64,000 nt of DNA from Streptomyces sp. SW4 (GTDB lineage Bacteria; Actinomycetota; Actinomycetes; Streptomycetales; Streptomycetaceae): contig QKWM01000001.1 in assembly GCA_003248315.1 (NCBI GenBank), positions 868,001 through 932,000 of the forward strand, in the 5' to 3' direction. The translations under genes were made by a program, and so were the position numbers. Of the stretch, positions 38,009-47,231 are shown one piece after another (the first letter of the stretch is position 1; the number at the start of each line of letters is the position of its first letter). The notes below the pieces were generated by a model. That model was not told where the DNA came from and searched no databases. It was given only the letters and a program-made list of their open reading frames with translations.

Positions 38009-40102
38009 TCACCCCGTGGTCCGATCATGGCCGGTGCGGGCCAGGACGCCGGGCCACCACGCCCGGCGGCCGACGTCGATCACCAGCGCCGGCACCAGCA
38101 GCGAGCGGACCACGAGGGTGTCCAGGAGCACGCCGAAGGCCACGATGAAGGCGATCTGCACCAGGAAGGCCAGGGGGATCACCATGAGCGCCGCGAACGT
38201 CGCCGCGAGCACCACCCCCGCGGAGGTGATGACTCCACCGGTCGTGGTCAGCCCGCGCAGCACCCCCTGCCGGTGCCCGTGCGCGAGCGCCTCCTCCCGT
38301 ACCCGGGACATCAGGAAGATGTTGTAGTCGACACCGAGCGCGACCAGGAAGACGAAGCCGTACAGCGGGACCGAGGCGTCCGTGCCGCTGAACCCCAGCA
38401 GGTGCCGGAAGACCAGCGCCGAGACCCCGAGCGTCGCCAGGAAGTTGAGGGCGACGGTCGCGACCAGCAGCACGGGGACGAGCAGCGAGCGCAGCAGTGC
38501 CATGAGGATCAGCAGGATGATGCCGAGCACGACCGGCACGATGACCGTGCGGTCCCGGGCTGCGGTCTGCTGGGTGTCGTACTGCTGGGCGGTGTATCCG
38601 CCGACGAGCGCGTCGGCCCCGGGACCGCGTGCACGTTCTCCCGCAGCCGTTCGACGGCCCGCTCGGCCGCGTCGCTGTCGGCGGCGTCCGCGAGCGTGGC
38701 GTCGATGCGCACCCGCCCGTCCACGACGAGCGGTTCACCTCCACCGGGCCGTCCGGCGGCGGAAACCGCCCCGGCCGAGGCCACGCCCTCGGTGCCGCGC
38801 GCGGCGGCCGTCACCGCGGCGGCCTGTCGGGCGTCGCAGACGATGACCGCCGGGTTCCCGGACCCGCCGGGGAAGTGCTCGCCCAGGGTCCGCTGGGCGC
38901 CGACCGAGGGGGCGTCGTTCACGAAGATCTCGTCCAGGGGCACGCCCTTGGAGGACAGCGCCGGGGAGAAGGCGGCGAGGCAGGCGAGGGCGAGCGCCGT
39001 CACCACCCAGGTGCGCCGCGGCCGGCCGTCCACCACCGCGGCGGCCCTGCGCCACACACCGGTGCCCTGCCCCGGTTCCTGCGGCGGCTGCGGCCGGGAC
39101 GGCCAGTAGGCGGCGCGGCCCAGCAGCGCCAGCACCGCCGGCAGGAAGGTGAGCGTGGAGAGCACGGCGCACGCGATGCCGATGGCGCCGACCGGCCGAG
39201 GGCCCGGTTGTTCGTCAGGTCGCTCGCGAGCAGTGCCAAGAGCCCGAGCGCGACGGTGGCGGCGCTCGCGGTGATCGCGCCGAACGAGCGGCGCACCGCC
39301 GCCGTCGCCGCCTCGGCCCGGTCGCCGCGCACGGCCAGCTCCTCGCGGAAGCGCGCGGCCAGCAGCAGCGCGTAGTCCGTGGCGGCGCCGATCACCAGGA
39401 TCGAGAGGATGCCCTGCACCTGCCCGTCGACGCGGACCACGTCGCGCTCGGCCAGCGCGTAGACCACGGCGCAGGCGAGCCCCAGGGCGAGGACGGAACC
39501 CAGGATGATCAGCAGCGGCAGCAGGACGCTGCGGTAGACCAGCAGGAGGATCAGCAGGACGGCGCCGAGCGCCACGCCCAGCAGCAGGCCGTCGATGCCG
39601 GAGAACGCGTCCGACAGGTCGGCCCGGCTCGCGGCGGGGCCGGCGATCTGCGCGGTCGTGTCCGGGACCCGCTGCGCGGCGTCGCGCACCGCGCCCAGGG
39701 CCGTGGGCAGTTCGTCGCCCAGGTCCGGTTCCAGCTGGACGACGGCCTGCATCGCCTCGCGGTCGTCCGAGAGCAGGGCGGGTGACGGCCGGCCCACCAC
39801 GCCCCTCTCGCCGGCGAGAGCGGCTACCGCGCGGGTGGCCTCGGCCTGCCGCGCCGCCGTGAACCGCTCGCCGTCCGCCGTCCAGACCACGACGGCCGGC
39901 AGGGTCTCGGACCGGTCGAACGCCTTCTGGGCTTCGAGCACCCGGGTGGACTCGGCGCTGCGGGGCAGGAACGCGGCCTGGTCGTTGGTGGCCACGTCGC
40001 CCAGCTTGCCCGCGTAGGGCCCGAACGCTCCGCCGACGCCGAGCCAGACGAACAGCAGGACGAGGGGACGAGCCACCGGGCTCGGCGGGGTGCGGTGGTC
40101 AC
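38009..40102 (-). CDS. MMPL-family (RND) membrane exporter (three frameshifts)
   Basis: About 700 residues. It starts MTTAPRRARWLVP then LVLLFVWLGVGGAFGPYAGKLGDVATNDQAAFLPRSAEST. Two RND halves follow, each with a large extracellular loop and five or six helices. The first has LSILVIGAATDYALLLAARFREELAVRGDRAEA. The second has VPLYGFVFLVALGVDYNIFLMSRVREEALAHG, with the conserved Asp-Tyr proton-relay motif in both halves. MMPL carriers export lipids or drugs. Frame changes lie near 40060, 39195 and 38620. The true start is GTG 40102; an ATG at 40139 would place the operator in coding sequence. It is divergent from a MarR gene, its likely repressor. Confidence 0.9.
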
Positions 40103-40129
40103 GGGCGCCTCCAGGCGAACGACGGAATG

Positions 40130-40160
40130 ACTCGATCATCAAGTATCTCAATCATCGAGT
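40130..40160. promoter_or_regulatory. MarR-type operator in the MMPL/marR divergent promoter
   Basis: Inverted arms ACTCGAT (40130-40136) and ATCGAGT (40154-40160) are centred at 40145 and enclose further TTGA/TCAA-type half-sites in an A/T-rich core. It lies between the MMPL GTG at 40102 and the marR ATG at 40178. A/T-rich palindromes in a divergon are typical MarR sites. Confidence 0.6.
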
Positions 40161-40177
40161 GATCGTATGCTGGGGGT

Positions 40178-40666
40178 ATGCCCGGTAGCGACAACCCCTC
40201 CTCTCACCTTCCGGCCGACGACCCGGTGGGGTTGCAGACCTTCGCCGTCCTGCTGCGCCGGATGAACGGCGAGTTCAACCGGATCGCCCAGGAGTTCGCC
40301 CGGGGCCAGGGCCTGCACCTGACGGACGTGATGGCCCTGATCGCCGTCCTGGACGCCGACGCCGACGCCGAACCCATGACGCCGGGGGCGCTCCGGCGGC
40401 GGCTCGACCTGACGTCGGGCGCGGTGACGGCGTGCATCGACCGCCTGGAGAAGGCCGGGCACATCCGGCGCGTCCGGGCCGCCGACGACCGCCGCGTGGT
40501 GCACCTGCACTACGCCGAGGCGGGACGCGAGGTCGCCCGTGACTACTTCGGGCCCCTGGCCCGCAGCACCGGCGCCGTGTGCGAGCGCTTCTCCCGGGAC
40601 GAACTGGCGGTGGTCGCCCGCTTCCTCACCGAGCTGAGCGACCGACTCGCCCTGCTGCGCAGCTGA
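40178..40666 (+). CDS. MarR-family transcriptional regulator
   Basis: An intact 162-residue protein. The dimer helix (LQTFAVLLRRMNGEFNRIAQEFARGQGLHLTDVMALIAVLDAD) leads to the winged helix-turn-helix: MTPGALRRRLDLTSGAVTACIDRLEKAGHIRRVRAADDRRVVHLHYAEAG. The C-terminal helices (FLTELSDRLALL) complete the dimer. ATG 40178 is the natural start. The divergent MMPL exporter and the shared palindrome indicate a repressor released by an exported ligand. The ligand is unknown. Confidence 0.93.
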   Translation: MPGSDNPSSHLPADDPVGLQTFAVLLRRMNGEFNRIAQEFARGQGLHLTDVMALIAVLDADADAEPMTPGALRRRLDLTSGAVTACIDRLEKAGHIRRVRAADDRRVVHLHYAEAGREVARDYFGPLARSTGAVCERFSRDELAVVARFLTELSDRLALLRS

Positions 40667-40697
40667 TCCGTCCCCGGCGGGGCGGGGCGCCGGTCCG

Positions 40698-41270
40698 TCA
40701 GCGGACCACCTCGAAGACGTTCTTCTGCACGCCGTTGGCGTAGGCCTCGTGCTCGACGAGCTTCAGGTTCTGCGCGTCCTTGTCCGTGTCGCTGAACAGG
40801 CGCTTGCCGGCGCCGAGCAGAACCGGGAACACGAGCAGGTGGTAACGGTCGATCAGGCCGGCGTCGGACAGGCTCCTGTTGAGGGCGGCGCTGCCGTGCA
40901 TGATGATCGGGCCGCCCTCGGTCTCCTTCAGCGCGGCCACGTCGTCCACCGAGCGCAGGATCGTGGTCTCGCCCCACTCCGTCACCAGGTCGCCCTCGGT
41001 GAGGGTGGTGGAGACGACGTACTTGGGCATCGCCCGGTAGCCGGCGAACTCCTCCATGCCGGGCCAGACGGGGCTGAACGCCTCGTAGCTCACCCGGCCC
41101 AGCAGCAGGGCCGTGGCCTCCTCCTGCTCGCGGCCCTTGATCTCGTAGGCCTCGGGGAGGAACTCGACCTGCTTGAACGTCCAGCCGGAGTTCCGGTAAC
41201 CGGGCTCGCCGCCCGGGGCCTCCACGACGCCGTCGAGGGAGACGAAGGCGGTGCTGATCAGGGTGCGCAT
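40698..41270 (-). CDS. RibD C-terminal/dihydrofolate-reductase-fold protein
   Basis: An intact 190-residue protein. The opening MRTLISTAFVSLDGVVEAPGG is the family signature. LLLGRVSYEAFSPVWPG, YVVSTTLTEGDLVTEWGETTIL, GGPIIMHGSAALNRSLSDAGLIDRYHLLVFPVLLGAGKRLF and the closing EVVR complete the NADPH-binding fold. These stand-alone proteins are probably reductases of unknown substrate, not true DHFRs or RibD. ATG 41270 has a GGAG site six bases upstream. Confidence 0.9.
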   Translation of the reverse strand: MRTLISTAFVSLDGVVEAPGGEPGYRNSGWTFKQVEFLPEAYEIKGREQEEATALLLGRVSYEAFSPVWPGMEEFAGYRAMPKYVVSTTLTEGDLVTEWGETTILRSVDDVAALKETEGGPIIMHGSAALNRSLSDAGLIDRYHLLVFPVLLGAGKRLFSDTDKDAQNLKLVEHEAYANGVQKNVFEVVR

Positions 41271-41355
41271 GGAAACTCCTGGGGTGGCTCGTGCTTCGGC
41301 GGACGCGGGCGGGGCCCGGCCGGCGCCCTCGCGGTCGCGGGGACGCCGACGGTCA

Positions 41356-42393
41356 TCATGACCGCCGGTCGCGCGAGAACTCATCGGTCCGCGCCGTGCG
41401 CGGCGCGGACGGGCGGCCCGGGCAGCCGGGGAAGGTCCGGGCGGCGGCCAGGAAACCCAGGGTCGTCAGCACGAACGGCCAGGTGAACGCGTGCCCGCCG
41501 GACGGCGCGAGGGCCGCGGCGACGGCCGGTGCGACGGCGGTCGCGGTCACCGAGCCGAGCAGCGCGTACAGCAGCGTGGCCGGGGTCGCCGCCAGGAACG
41601 CGCCGCACAGCGCCAGGGCGACGAGCACCGCGTTGTAGCCCATCGTGCCGTCGGCGATGCGCTCGGCCGGCGCGCCGAGCGCCCAGGCGGTGAGGATGCC
41701 CGCCGCGCTGCCGCAGCAGACCACCAGTCCGGCCGTCCAGCCGGCGAGGAAGACGCCGGCGAGGACGAGCGCCCCCACGTGCCACTGGTCCAGGAAGAAG
41801 ACCTGGGAGATGTTGCGGAAGAAGGCCCGCCACACCTCGCCGGGGCGCAGGGCGGTGGGGCCGGTCGCGGCGCGCGGCAGGGCGGCCGGGCTCTCGCCGT
41901 GCGGCCAGACCCGCCGGAAGGCGGGCGCGGCGGCCGTGACCGCCCCCGCCACCAGGCAGTACGGCAGTGTCAGCGACGGCAGGTCCGCCGCGCGCGCCAG
42001 CCGCACGACCGCCGCCGTGACCACCGTGACCACCACGCAGCCGCCGGCGGCGAGCAGCGCGGTGGACGGCCGGCCCGCGTCGAGGAACACCGCGAAACAC
42101 AGCGCCACCAGGCAGGAGTTGAACCCCTCGAGCCCCGCCTCCACCCGGTCGCGGCCCACGCCCAGCAGCCGTGCCGTAGCGGTGCCCAGTGCGGCGCCCG
42201 CCGCCGCGTAGGCGCCGTACCGCCAGTCCACCGTGCACAGCGCCAGACAGAAGACGAGGCCCGCCCGGGGATCGGCCAGGAACATCACCTGGGCCGTGCC
42301 GCGCAGCATCTGTACGGCGAGGCCCGCGCCGGGTCTCGGCCGTTCCCCCGCTCCCGATCCGACCGCCTCATGGGCCGCCCCTCGACCAGACAC
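41356..42393 (-). CDS. Urea transporter (UT/Yut, SLC14-like)
   Basis: An intact 345-residue membrane protein with 10 or so helices in two homologous halves. The selectivity-filter signature appears twice: VEAGLEGFNSCLVALCFAVFL in the first half and DGTMGYNAVLVALALCGAFL in the second. FFRNISQVFFLDQWHVGALVLAGVF begins the second half. It would mediate facilitated urea diffusion. GTG 42393 is the apparent start, and an A/T-rich promoter region (GATATTATAATT) lies at 42410-42423. No urease genes are in the window, so the context is uninformative. Confidence 0.83.
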   Translation of the reverse strand: MSGRGAAHEAVGSGAGERPRPGAGLAVQMLRGTAQVMFLADPRAGLVFCLALCTVDWRYGAYAAAGAALGTATARLLGVGRDRVEAGLEGFNSCLVALCFAVFLDAGRPSTALLAAGGCVVVTVVTAAVVRLARAADLPSLTLPYCLVAGAVTAAAPAFRRVWPHGESPAALPRAATGPTALRPGEVWRAFFRNISQVFFLDQWHVGALVLAGVFLAGWTAGLVVCCGSAAGILTAWALGAPAERIADGTMGYNAVLVALALCGAFLAATPATLLYALLGSVTATAVAPAVAAALAPSGGHAFTWPFVLTTLGFLAAARTFPGCPGRPSAPRTARTDEFSRDRRS

Positions 42394-42452
42394 ACCTGTG
42401 TTTCAGTGAGCGATATTATAATTCCGCCATGCGGAAGTGAGAGGGGGTCGGT

Positions 42453-43557
42453 TCAGCCGGACGCGGCCGGTTCCGGCTCCGGTTCCGGATCCCGCGGCGC
42501 GTCGGTGAGCTGCTCGCGCACGTAGCCCCACACGACGGCGATCAGCGCGGCGGCGGGCACGGCGAGGAGGCTGCCCACGATGCCCGCCAGGCTGCCGCCC
42601 AGCGTCACCGCCAGCAGGATCACCGCCGCGTGCAGGCCGAGCCCCCGGCTCTGGATCATGGGCTGGAAGACATTGCCCTCCAGCTGCTGCACCACGACGA
42701 TGATCGCCAGCACGATCAGCGCGTCCGTCAGGCCGTTGGACACCAGGGCGATCAGCACCGCCACGAACCCGGCGAACAGGGCGCCGACGATCGGCACGAA
42801 CGCGGACACGAACGTCAGCACCGCCAGGGGAGCACCAGCGGCACTCCGAGGATCCACAGGCCGAGGCCGATGAAGACCGCGTCGAGCAGGCCGACGAGCG
42901 CCTGGGAGCGCACGAAGGACCCCAGCGTCTTCCAGCTCCGCAGGGCGATCGCCGGGACGTCGGCGGAGAGCCGGCCCGGCAGCTGCCGGGTGAGCCACGG
43001 CAGGAACCGCGGCCCGTCCTTGAGGAAGAAGAACATCAGGAAGACGGCGAGGACGGCGGTGATCAGACCGTTGGCCACGGTTCCCACCCGGTGGCCACGG
43101 CGGTGACCATGCTGCCGACGCTGTCCTGGAGCCGGGCCATCGCCGAGTCGACGGCCCCGGTGATCTGGTCGTCGCCGATGTTCAGCGGCGGGCCCGCCGC
43201 CCACTCCCGCACCTGCTGGATGCCGGCGGTCACCCCGTCGGTCAGCTCGTCCGTCTCCGAGGCCATCGGCACCGCGATCAGCGCCACGATGCCCACGGCC
43301 GTCAGCAGGAACAGCACGGTCACCGCCGACGCGGCCAGGGCCGGCGGCCACCCGTGGCGGCGCAGGAAGCGGGCCGGCGGCCAGGTGAGCGTGGTCAGCA
43401 GCAGGCCGACGACGAGCGGCCAGACGACCGACCACATGCGCCCCAGGAGCCAGAGCGCGACGGCGAGGGCGGCGAGTATCAGCAGCAGTTCGACGGAGAC
43501 GCGCGCACTCGTGCGGAGCGCGGAGCGAACTCTCGCGGAATTCAGGGTGGCAGACAC
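42453..43557 (-). CDS. AI-2E-family transporter (frameshifted)
   Basis: About 370 residues and eight helices. The N-terminal part has VELLLILAALAVALWLLGRMWSVVWPLVVGLLL, then a soluble loop (IQQVREWAAGPPLNIGDDQITGAVDSAM). The C-terminal core VGTVANGLITAVLAVFLMFFFLKDGPRFLPWL, ALVGLLDAVFIGLGLWILGVPLVL, LTFVSAFVPIVGALFAG and QQLEGNVFQPMIQSRGLGLHAAVILLAV is diagnostic of the AI-2 exporter (TqsA/YdiK) superfamily. In actinobacteria the substrate is unknown and need not be AI-2. Frame changes lie near 43085 and 42828. GTG 43557 or 43566 is the start. Confidence 0.87.
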
Positions 43558-43660
43558 GGAGGTCACCCTATGGGGTCGCCGGCTCCCGCCACCGCCGGGC
43601 CGGGTACCGCTCCCGACCGCCCCGCATGCGCGCCGCCGACGACCGGCGCACCCTGGGGAC

Positions 43661-43875
43661 ATGGCCGACGACCTGCCCGTGGTGATCTATCCGCCCGCCG
43701 CCGACGGAGGCCGGCGGGTCCGTGTCGACGGCGCCTTCCTCGGCCTGGCCTACACGCTGGTCGACATCGCCGAGTTCCTGCGCCGCGCGGGCTCGAGGAC
43801 GTCGAGGCGGCGGACGTCCGGACCGCCGACTGGATCGAGTGGCGCGGCGGCGGCCCCGGCGTCTGGGAGCACTGA
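43661..43875 (+). CDS. Small conserved hypothetical protein (one frameshift)
   Basis: About 72 residues: MADDLPVVIYPPAADGGRRVRVDGAFLGLAYTLVDIAEFLRRAG, then LEDVEAADVRTADWIEWRGGGPGVWEH after one lost base near 43790. It appears to be a compact alpha/beta protein ending in the IEWRGGGP motif, a pattern I recall from small Streptomyces proteins. No function is known. Its TGA at 43873-43875 precedes the MFS gene by about 200 bases. Confidence 0.65.
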
Positions 43876-44068
43876 GCGTACGAGGTCGCCTCCACCGGCG
43901 ACCGGTACGGCAACGACGCGCCCCGCACGGGCGGTTCGGCCCTCGCCGTCGGCCTGCGCGCCCGGACGGCCGCCACGTCGCCCGCCGACGACCCGGCAGC
44001 GGGCCGGCGGCCGCATGGTGAGACGGCGGCCCGGCGCGGGAATGGGGTCGGCGGGACGGTCGTTGTCC

Positions 44069-45330
44069 ATGATCATGCCCGATCCTTCCGCACGGACGTC
44101 CGCCGTCCCCCGTATGCCCTGGCCGTCTACATCCTCGGCCTGTCCGTCTTCGCCCTCGGCACGAGCGAGTTCATGCTCTCCGGCCTGCTGCCGCCCATCG
44201 CCGACGACATGGACGTGACCATCCCGCAGGCCGGACTGCTGATATCGGCGTTCGCGATCGGCATGGTGGTCGGCGCGCCGCTGCTCGCGGTGGCGACGCT
44301 GAGGCTGCCGAGGAAGACGACGCTGATCACCCTGATCTCGGTGTTCGGCCTCGGCCAGATCGCGGGGGCCCTGGCACCGAACTACGCGGTGCTCTTCGTC
44401 TCGCGGGTGGTGAGCGCCCTGGCGTGCGCCGGGTTCTGGGCGGTGGGCGCGGCCGTGGCCATCGCCATGGTGCCGCAGACCGCGCGCGCCCGGGCCATGG
44501 CCGTGATGATCGGCGGCCTGTCGATCGCCAACGTCCTCGGCGTCCCGGCCGGCGCCTTCCTCGGCGAGCACCTGGGCTGGCGCTCCGCGTTCTGGGCCGT
44601 CGGGCCGCGTCCGCGATCGCGCTGGCCGGCGTGGTCACGCTGATCCCGCGCATCCCGCTGCCCGAGCGGCGGCCCCGGCTGAGGGGCGAGCTGTCCATCT
44701 ACCGGGACCGTCAGGTGTGGCTGTCCATCGCCGTGACCGCGCTCGCCGCCGGCGGTGTGTTCTGCGCCTTCTCGTACCTCGCCCCGCTGCTCACCGACGT
44801 GGCCGGGCTGGCGGACGGCTGGGTGCCGACGGTGCTGGCCCTGTTCGGCATCGGCGCGCTGGTCGGCACGACGATCGGCGGCCGGGTCGCGGACGCCCAT
44901 CTGTTCGGAGTGCTGCTCTCCGGCACCGCCGCCTCGACCGTGCTGCTGGCGGCGCTGTGGCTGTTCGCGTCGAGCCCCGCCGCCGTGATCGCCCTGTCGT
45001 TCCTGCTGGGCGTCTCCGCGTTCTACACCGCGCCGGCGCTCAACGCCCGCATGTTCAACGTCGCCGGCGCCGCGCCCACGCTCGCGGGCGCCACCACGAC
45101 CGCCGCGTTCAACCTGGGCAACACCGGCGGCCCTGGCTCGGCGGCACGGTCATCGACGCGGGCCTCGGCTTCGCCGCCACCGCATGGGCGGGCGCGGCGA
45201 TGACCCTGGTCGCCATCGCCCTCGTCACCGTCTCGCTCCGGCTGCACAGCCGCTCGCGCGTCGTGATGTCGGGGCTCCCGCCGACCCGTCCGCGACGGCC
45301 GCCGCCCCGGAGCGCGTACGCCGGGGCTGA
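44069..45330 (+). CDS. MFS drug exporter, DHA1 (12-TM) family (frameshifted, 3' end uncertain)
   Basis: About 405 residues. PPYALAVYILGLSVFALGTSEFMLSGLLPPIADDM is the first helix of the Cmx/AraJ-type efflux clade. PQAGLLISAFAIGMVVGAPLLAVATLRLPRKTTL follows, and the next helices lead to SLRLHSRSRVVMSG. Drug/proton antiport is likely; the closest named relatives are chloramphenicol exporters, but the substrate is unproven. Frame changes lie near 44095, 44605 and 45140. After the last helix no in-frame stop appears for 800 bases, so another base must be lost; the TGA at 45328-45330 is a plausible end. ATG 44069 or 44075 starts it. Confidence 0.85.
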
Positions 45331-45373
45331 GAACCCGAACGAGGGCCCCGGGCGTCCCGGGGCCCCGACCGCG

Positions 45374-45475
45374 GCGGGCACGCGGGTTGCGTGCCCGCGC
45401 GGGTTGAGCGTCCGCGCGGGTTCGGCGCCCGCGCGGGTTCAGCGTCCGCACGGGCTCAGCGTCCGTGCCGGCTCA
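45374..45475. repeat. 17-bp tandem array ending at the oxidoreductase stop codon
   Basis: CGCGCGGG or a one- to three-base variant recurs at 45379, 45396, 45413, 45430, 45447 and 45464, each exactly 17 bases apart. Each early unit contains a self-complementary CCGCGCGG core. The last unit includes the minus-strand stop (45473-45475). It lies between convergent genes. Confidence 0.82.
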
Positions 45476-46399
45476 GTGCTGCTCGACGGCCAGGACCAGC
45501 TTCCCGCGGGTACGGCCCTCGCTGCTGAGCCGCCACGCCCGCGCCGCGTCGGCCAGCGGCAGCACCTCGGCCACGGGAACCGTGAGCCGGCCCTCGTCGG
45601 CCAGCCGCCCGAGCGCCGCCAGACCGGCGGAATCGGGCCGCACCCACACATAGTGGCCGCCGTGCCCGGTGACCTGCGGGTCGACGATCGAGGCCAGCCG
45701 GCCGGGGTCGCCGAGCAGTTCCAGGGACACCTCGAGCGCCTCGCCGCCGACGAAGTCGAGGGCCGCGTCGACACCGTCGGGGGCGAGTGCACGCACCCGG
45801 TCGGCCAGGCCCTCCCCGTAGGTGACCGGCTCGACGCCCAGACCGCGCAGGAACGCGTGGTTGGACTCGCTCGCGGTGCCGATCACCCGGGCGCCCCGGG
45901 CCACGGCGATCTGCGCGCCCAGCGAGCCCACCCCGCCGGCCGCGGCGTGGATCAGGACCGTCCAGCCCTCGCGGACGCCGACCCGGTCCAGGGCCTGGTA
46001 CGCCGTCAGGCCGGCCAGCGGCAGCCCGCGGCCTGCTCCCAGGAGAGCGAGGCGGGCTTGCGGGCCAGCATCCGCACGTGGGCCGACACCTTCTCGGCGT
46101 AGGCGCCGAGCTGCGCCCAGTCCTTGCGGATGTACCGTAGACCTCGTCGCCGACGGCGAACTCGGACACGTCGAACCCGACCCGCTCGACGACCCCGGCC
46201 ACGTCCCATCCGGGGATCTGGGGAACCGGCTCTCGACGAAGTCGTCCAGCATGCCGGCGCCGAGCTTCCAGTCCACCGGGTTGACGCCCGCGGCCTTCAC
46301 CCGGACGAGCACCTCGCCCGGGGCCACCTTCGGCTCCGGGTGATCGGTCAGCTCGAGGTCGTCGGCGGTTCCATAGCTCTTGAGTGTGATGGCCTTCAT
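45473..46399 (-). CDS. NADP-dependent zinc-less quinone oxidoreductase/alcohol dehydrogenase family (frameshifted)
   Basis: About 310 residues of the medium-chain dehydrogenase superfamily. The GroES-like domain has MKAITLKSYGTADDLELTDHPEPKVAPGEVLVRVKAAGVNPVDWKLGAG, then IPGWDVAGVVERVG. The coenzyme domain has ALDRVGVREGWTVLIHAAAGGVGSLGAQIAVARGARVIGTASE. Zinc ligands are absent, as in quinone reductases (AxxGVGS motif). The C-terminus is ARAWRLSSEGRTRGKLVLAVE. Three frame changes lie near 46020, 46130 and 46225. ATG 46399 is clear. It would reduce quinones or enones; the substrate is unknown. Confidence 0.87.
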   Translation of the reverse strand: MKAITLKSYGTADDLELTDHPEPKVAPGEVLVRVKAAGVNPVDWKLGAGMLDDFVESRFPRSPDGTWPGSSSGSGSTCPSSPSATRSTVHPQGLGAARRLRREGVGPRADAGPQARLALLGAGRGLPLAGLTAYQALDRVGVREGWTVLIHAAAGGVGSLGAQIAVARGARVIGTASESNHAFLRGLGVEPVTYGEGLADRVRALAPDGVDAALDFVGGEALEVSLELLGDPGRLASIVDPQVTGHGGHYVWVRPDSAGLAALGRLADEGRLTVPVAEVLPLADAARAWRLSSEGRTRGKLVLAVEQH

Positions 46400-46489
46400 G
46401 GGCCCGAATATACATGCGCCCGCTCTATACCGTCGGACACAAAAAATGCGTTTGCATGAAAATGGGTGCGGGCGGGCGGACCGGCGGGA

Positions 46490-46533
46490 CCGCCTTCCCG
46501 GCGTGGCCGCGCACGGCGACGCCGGGAAGGCGG
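46490..46533 (-). terminator. Strong hairpin terminator of the SapA-like gene
   Basis: Perfect 15-bp arms at 46490-46504 and 46519-46533 enclose a 14-base loop. It lies 14 bases past the stop of the spore-associated-protein-like gene (46547). Confidence 0.75.
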
Positions 46534-46546
46534 GGCGGCGCCGGGG

Positions 46547-46996
46547 TCAGCGGGTGAACGTCACCCGGTGTTCCTTCAGGGAGCCGCAGTTGGAGCCGTA
46601 GACCTGGACGTAGACGTTGTCGATGCTGCCGCCCCAGTCCACGCAGTGGCCCTTGCCGTAGACGCGGACGGGACCCGCGTACGACGTGTACCGCCCGAAG
46701 TCCTCGGCCGCCTCCTCGGTGGCGGGGACGAAGATCCACGCGGACATGTCCAGGGCCGTGCCGGGGTTGGTGCGGATGGTCGCGACGCAGTTGCGGCCGT
46801 TGGTCGCGTTGTACGTCAGGTACACCGTGCCCAGCGAGCCGACCTGCGCGGAGTTCACGGTCTTGTAGCCGCTGCCGCAGACCTTCTGCGGCGTGGTGTT
46901 GGGCGCGGCGGAGGCGGGCGACGCCAGAGCGGTCGAGGCTCCCACGGCGAGGGCCGCCGACGCGGCGGCGGACAGGACGGAACGGGTGAGTCGCAT
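46547..46996 (-). CDS. Spore-associated protein A (SapA)-like secreted protein
   Basis: An intact 149-residue protein. The signal peptide is MRLTRSVLSAAASAALAVGASTALASPASAA. The mature domain reads TPQKVCGSGYKTVNSAQVGSLGTVYLTYNATNGRNCVATIRTNPG, then TEEAAEDFGRYTSYAGPVRVYGKGHCVDWGGSID and YGSNCGSLKEHRVTFTR. Four cysteines give two likely disulfides. This is the family named after the S. coelicolor spore-surface protein. ATG 46996 follows AGGGGGAAAT. It is likely extracellular or spore-coat associated; homologues are common and their role is unsettled. Confidence 0.87.
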   Translation of the reverse strand: MRLTRSVLSAAASAALAVGASTALASPASAAPNTTPQKVCGSGYKTVNSAQVGSLGTVYLTYNATNGRNCVATIRTNPGTALDMSAWIFVPATEEAAEDFGRYTSYAGPVRVYGKGHCVDWGGSIDNVYVQVYGSNCGSLKEHRVTFTR

Positions 46997-47231
46997 ATTT
47001 CCCCCTGGTAGGCGTTGGAGGCGATTGCTCCTGCCTGGTGTGACCCGCGGGGGCCGGGAAAGGTTGTGCGCCCGGGTCCGCGGGACCGCGCACCGCCGGG
47101 CCGGTTTGGCCGCGGGAGGCGTGGACAGGCGGTCATGGTCGCCGCGCCGGCGAGGACGCCGCGAGCCGCACGCCGGAGGAAGGCGGCGACGACAAGGACG
47201 ACCACCCCTGCCGAACGGAGAGGACGGCCTC

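Noticed and set aside
40698..41270. True dihydrofolate reductase (folA) or ribD
   Set aside because: It is short, has the stand-alone RibD-C-type signature and lacks folate-site and deaminase motifs. It is better called a family member of unknown substrate.
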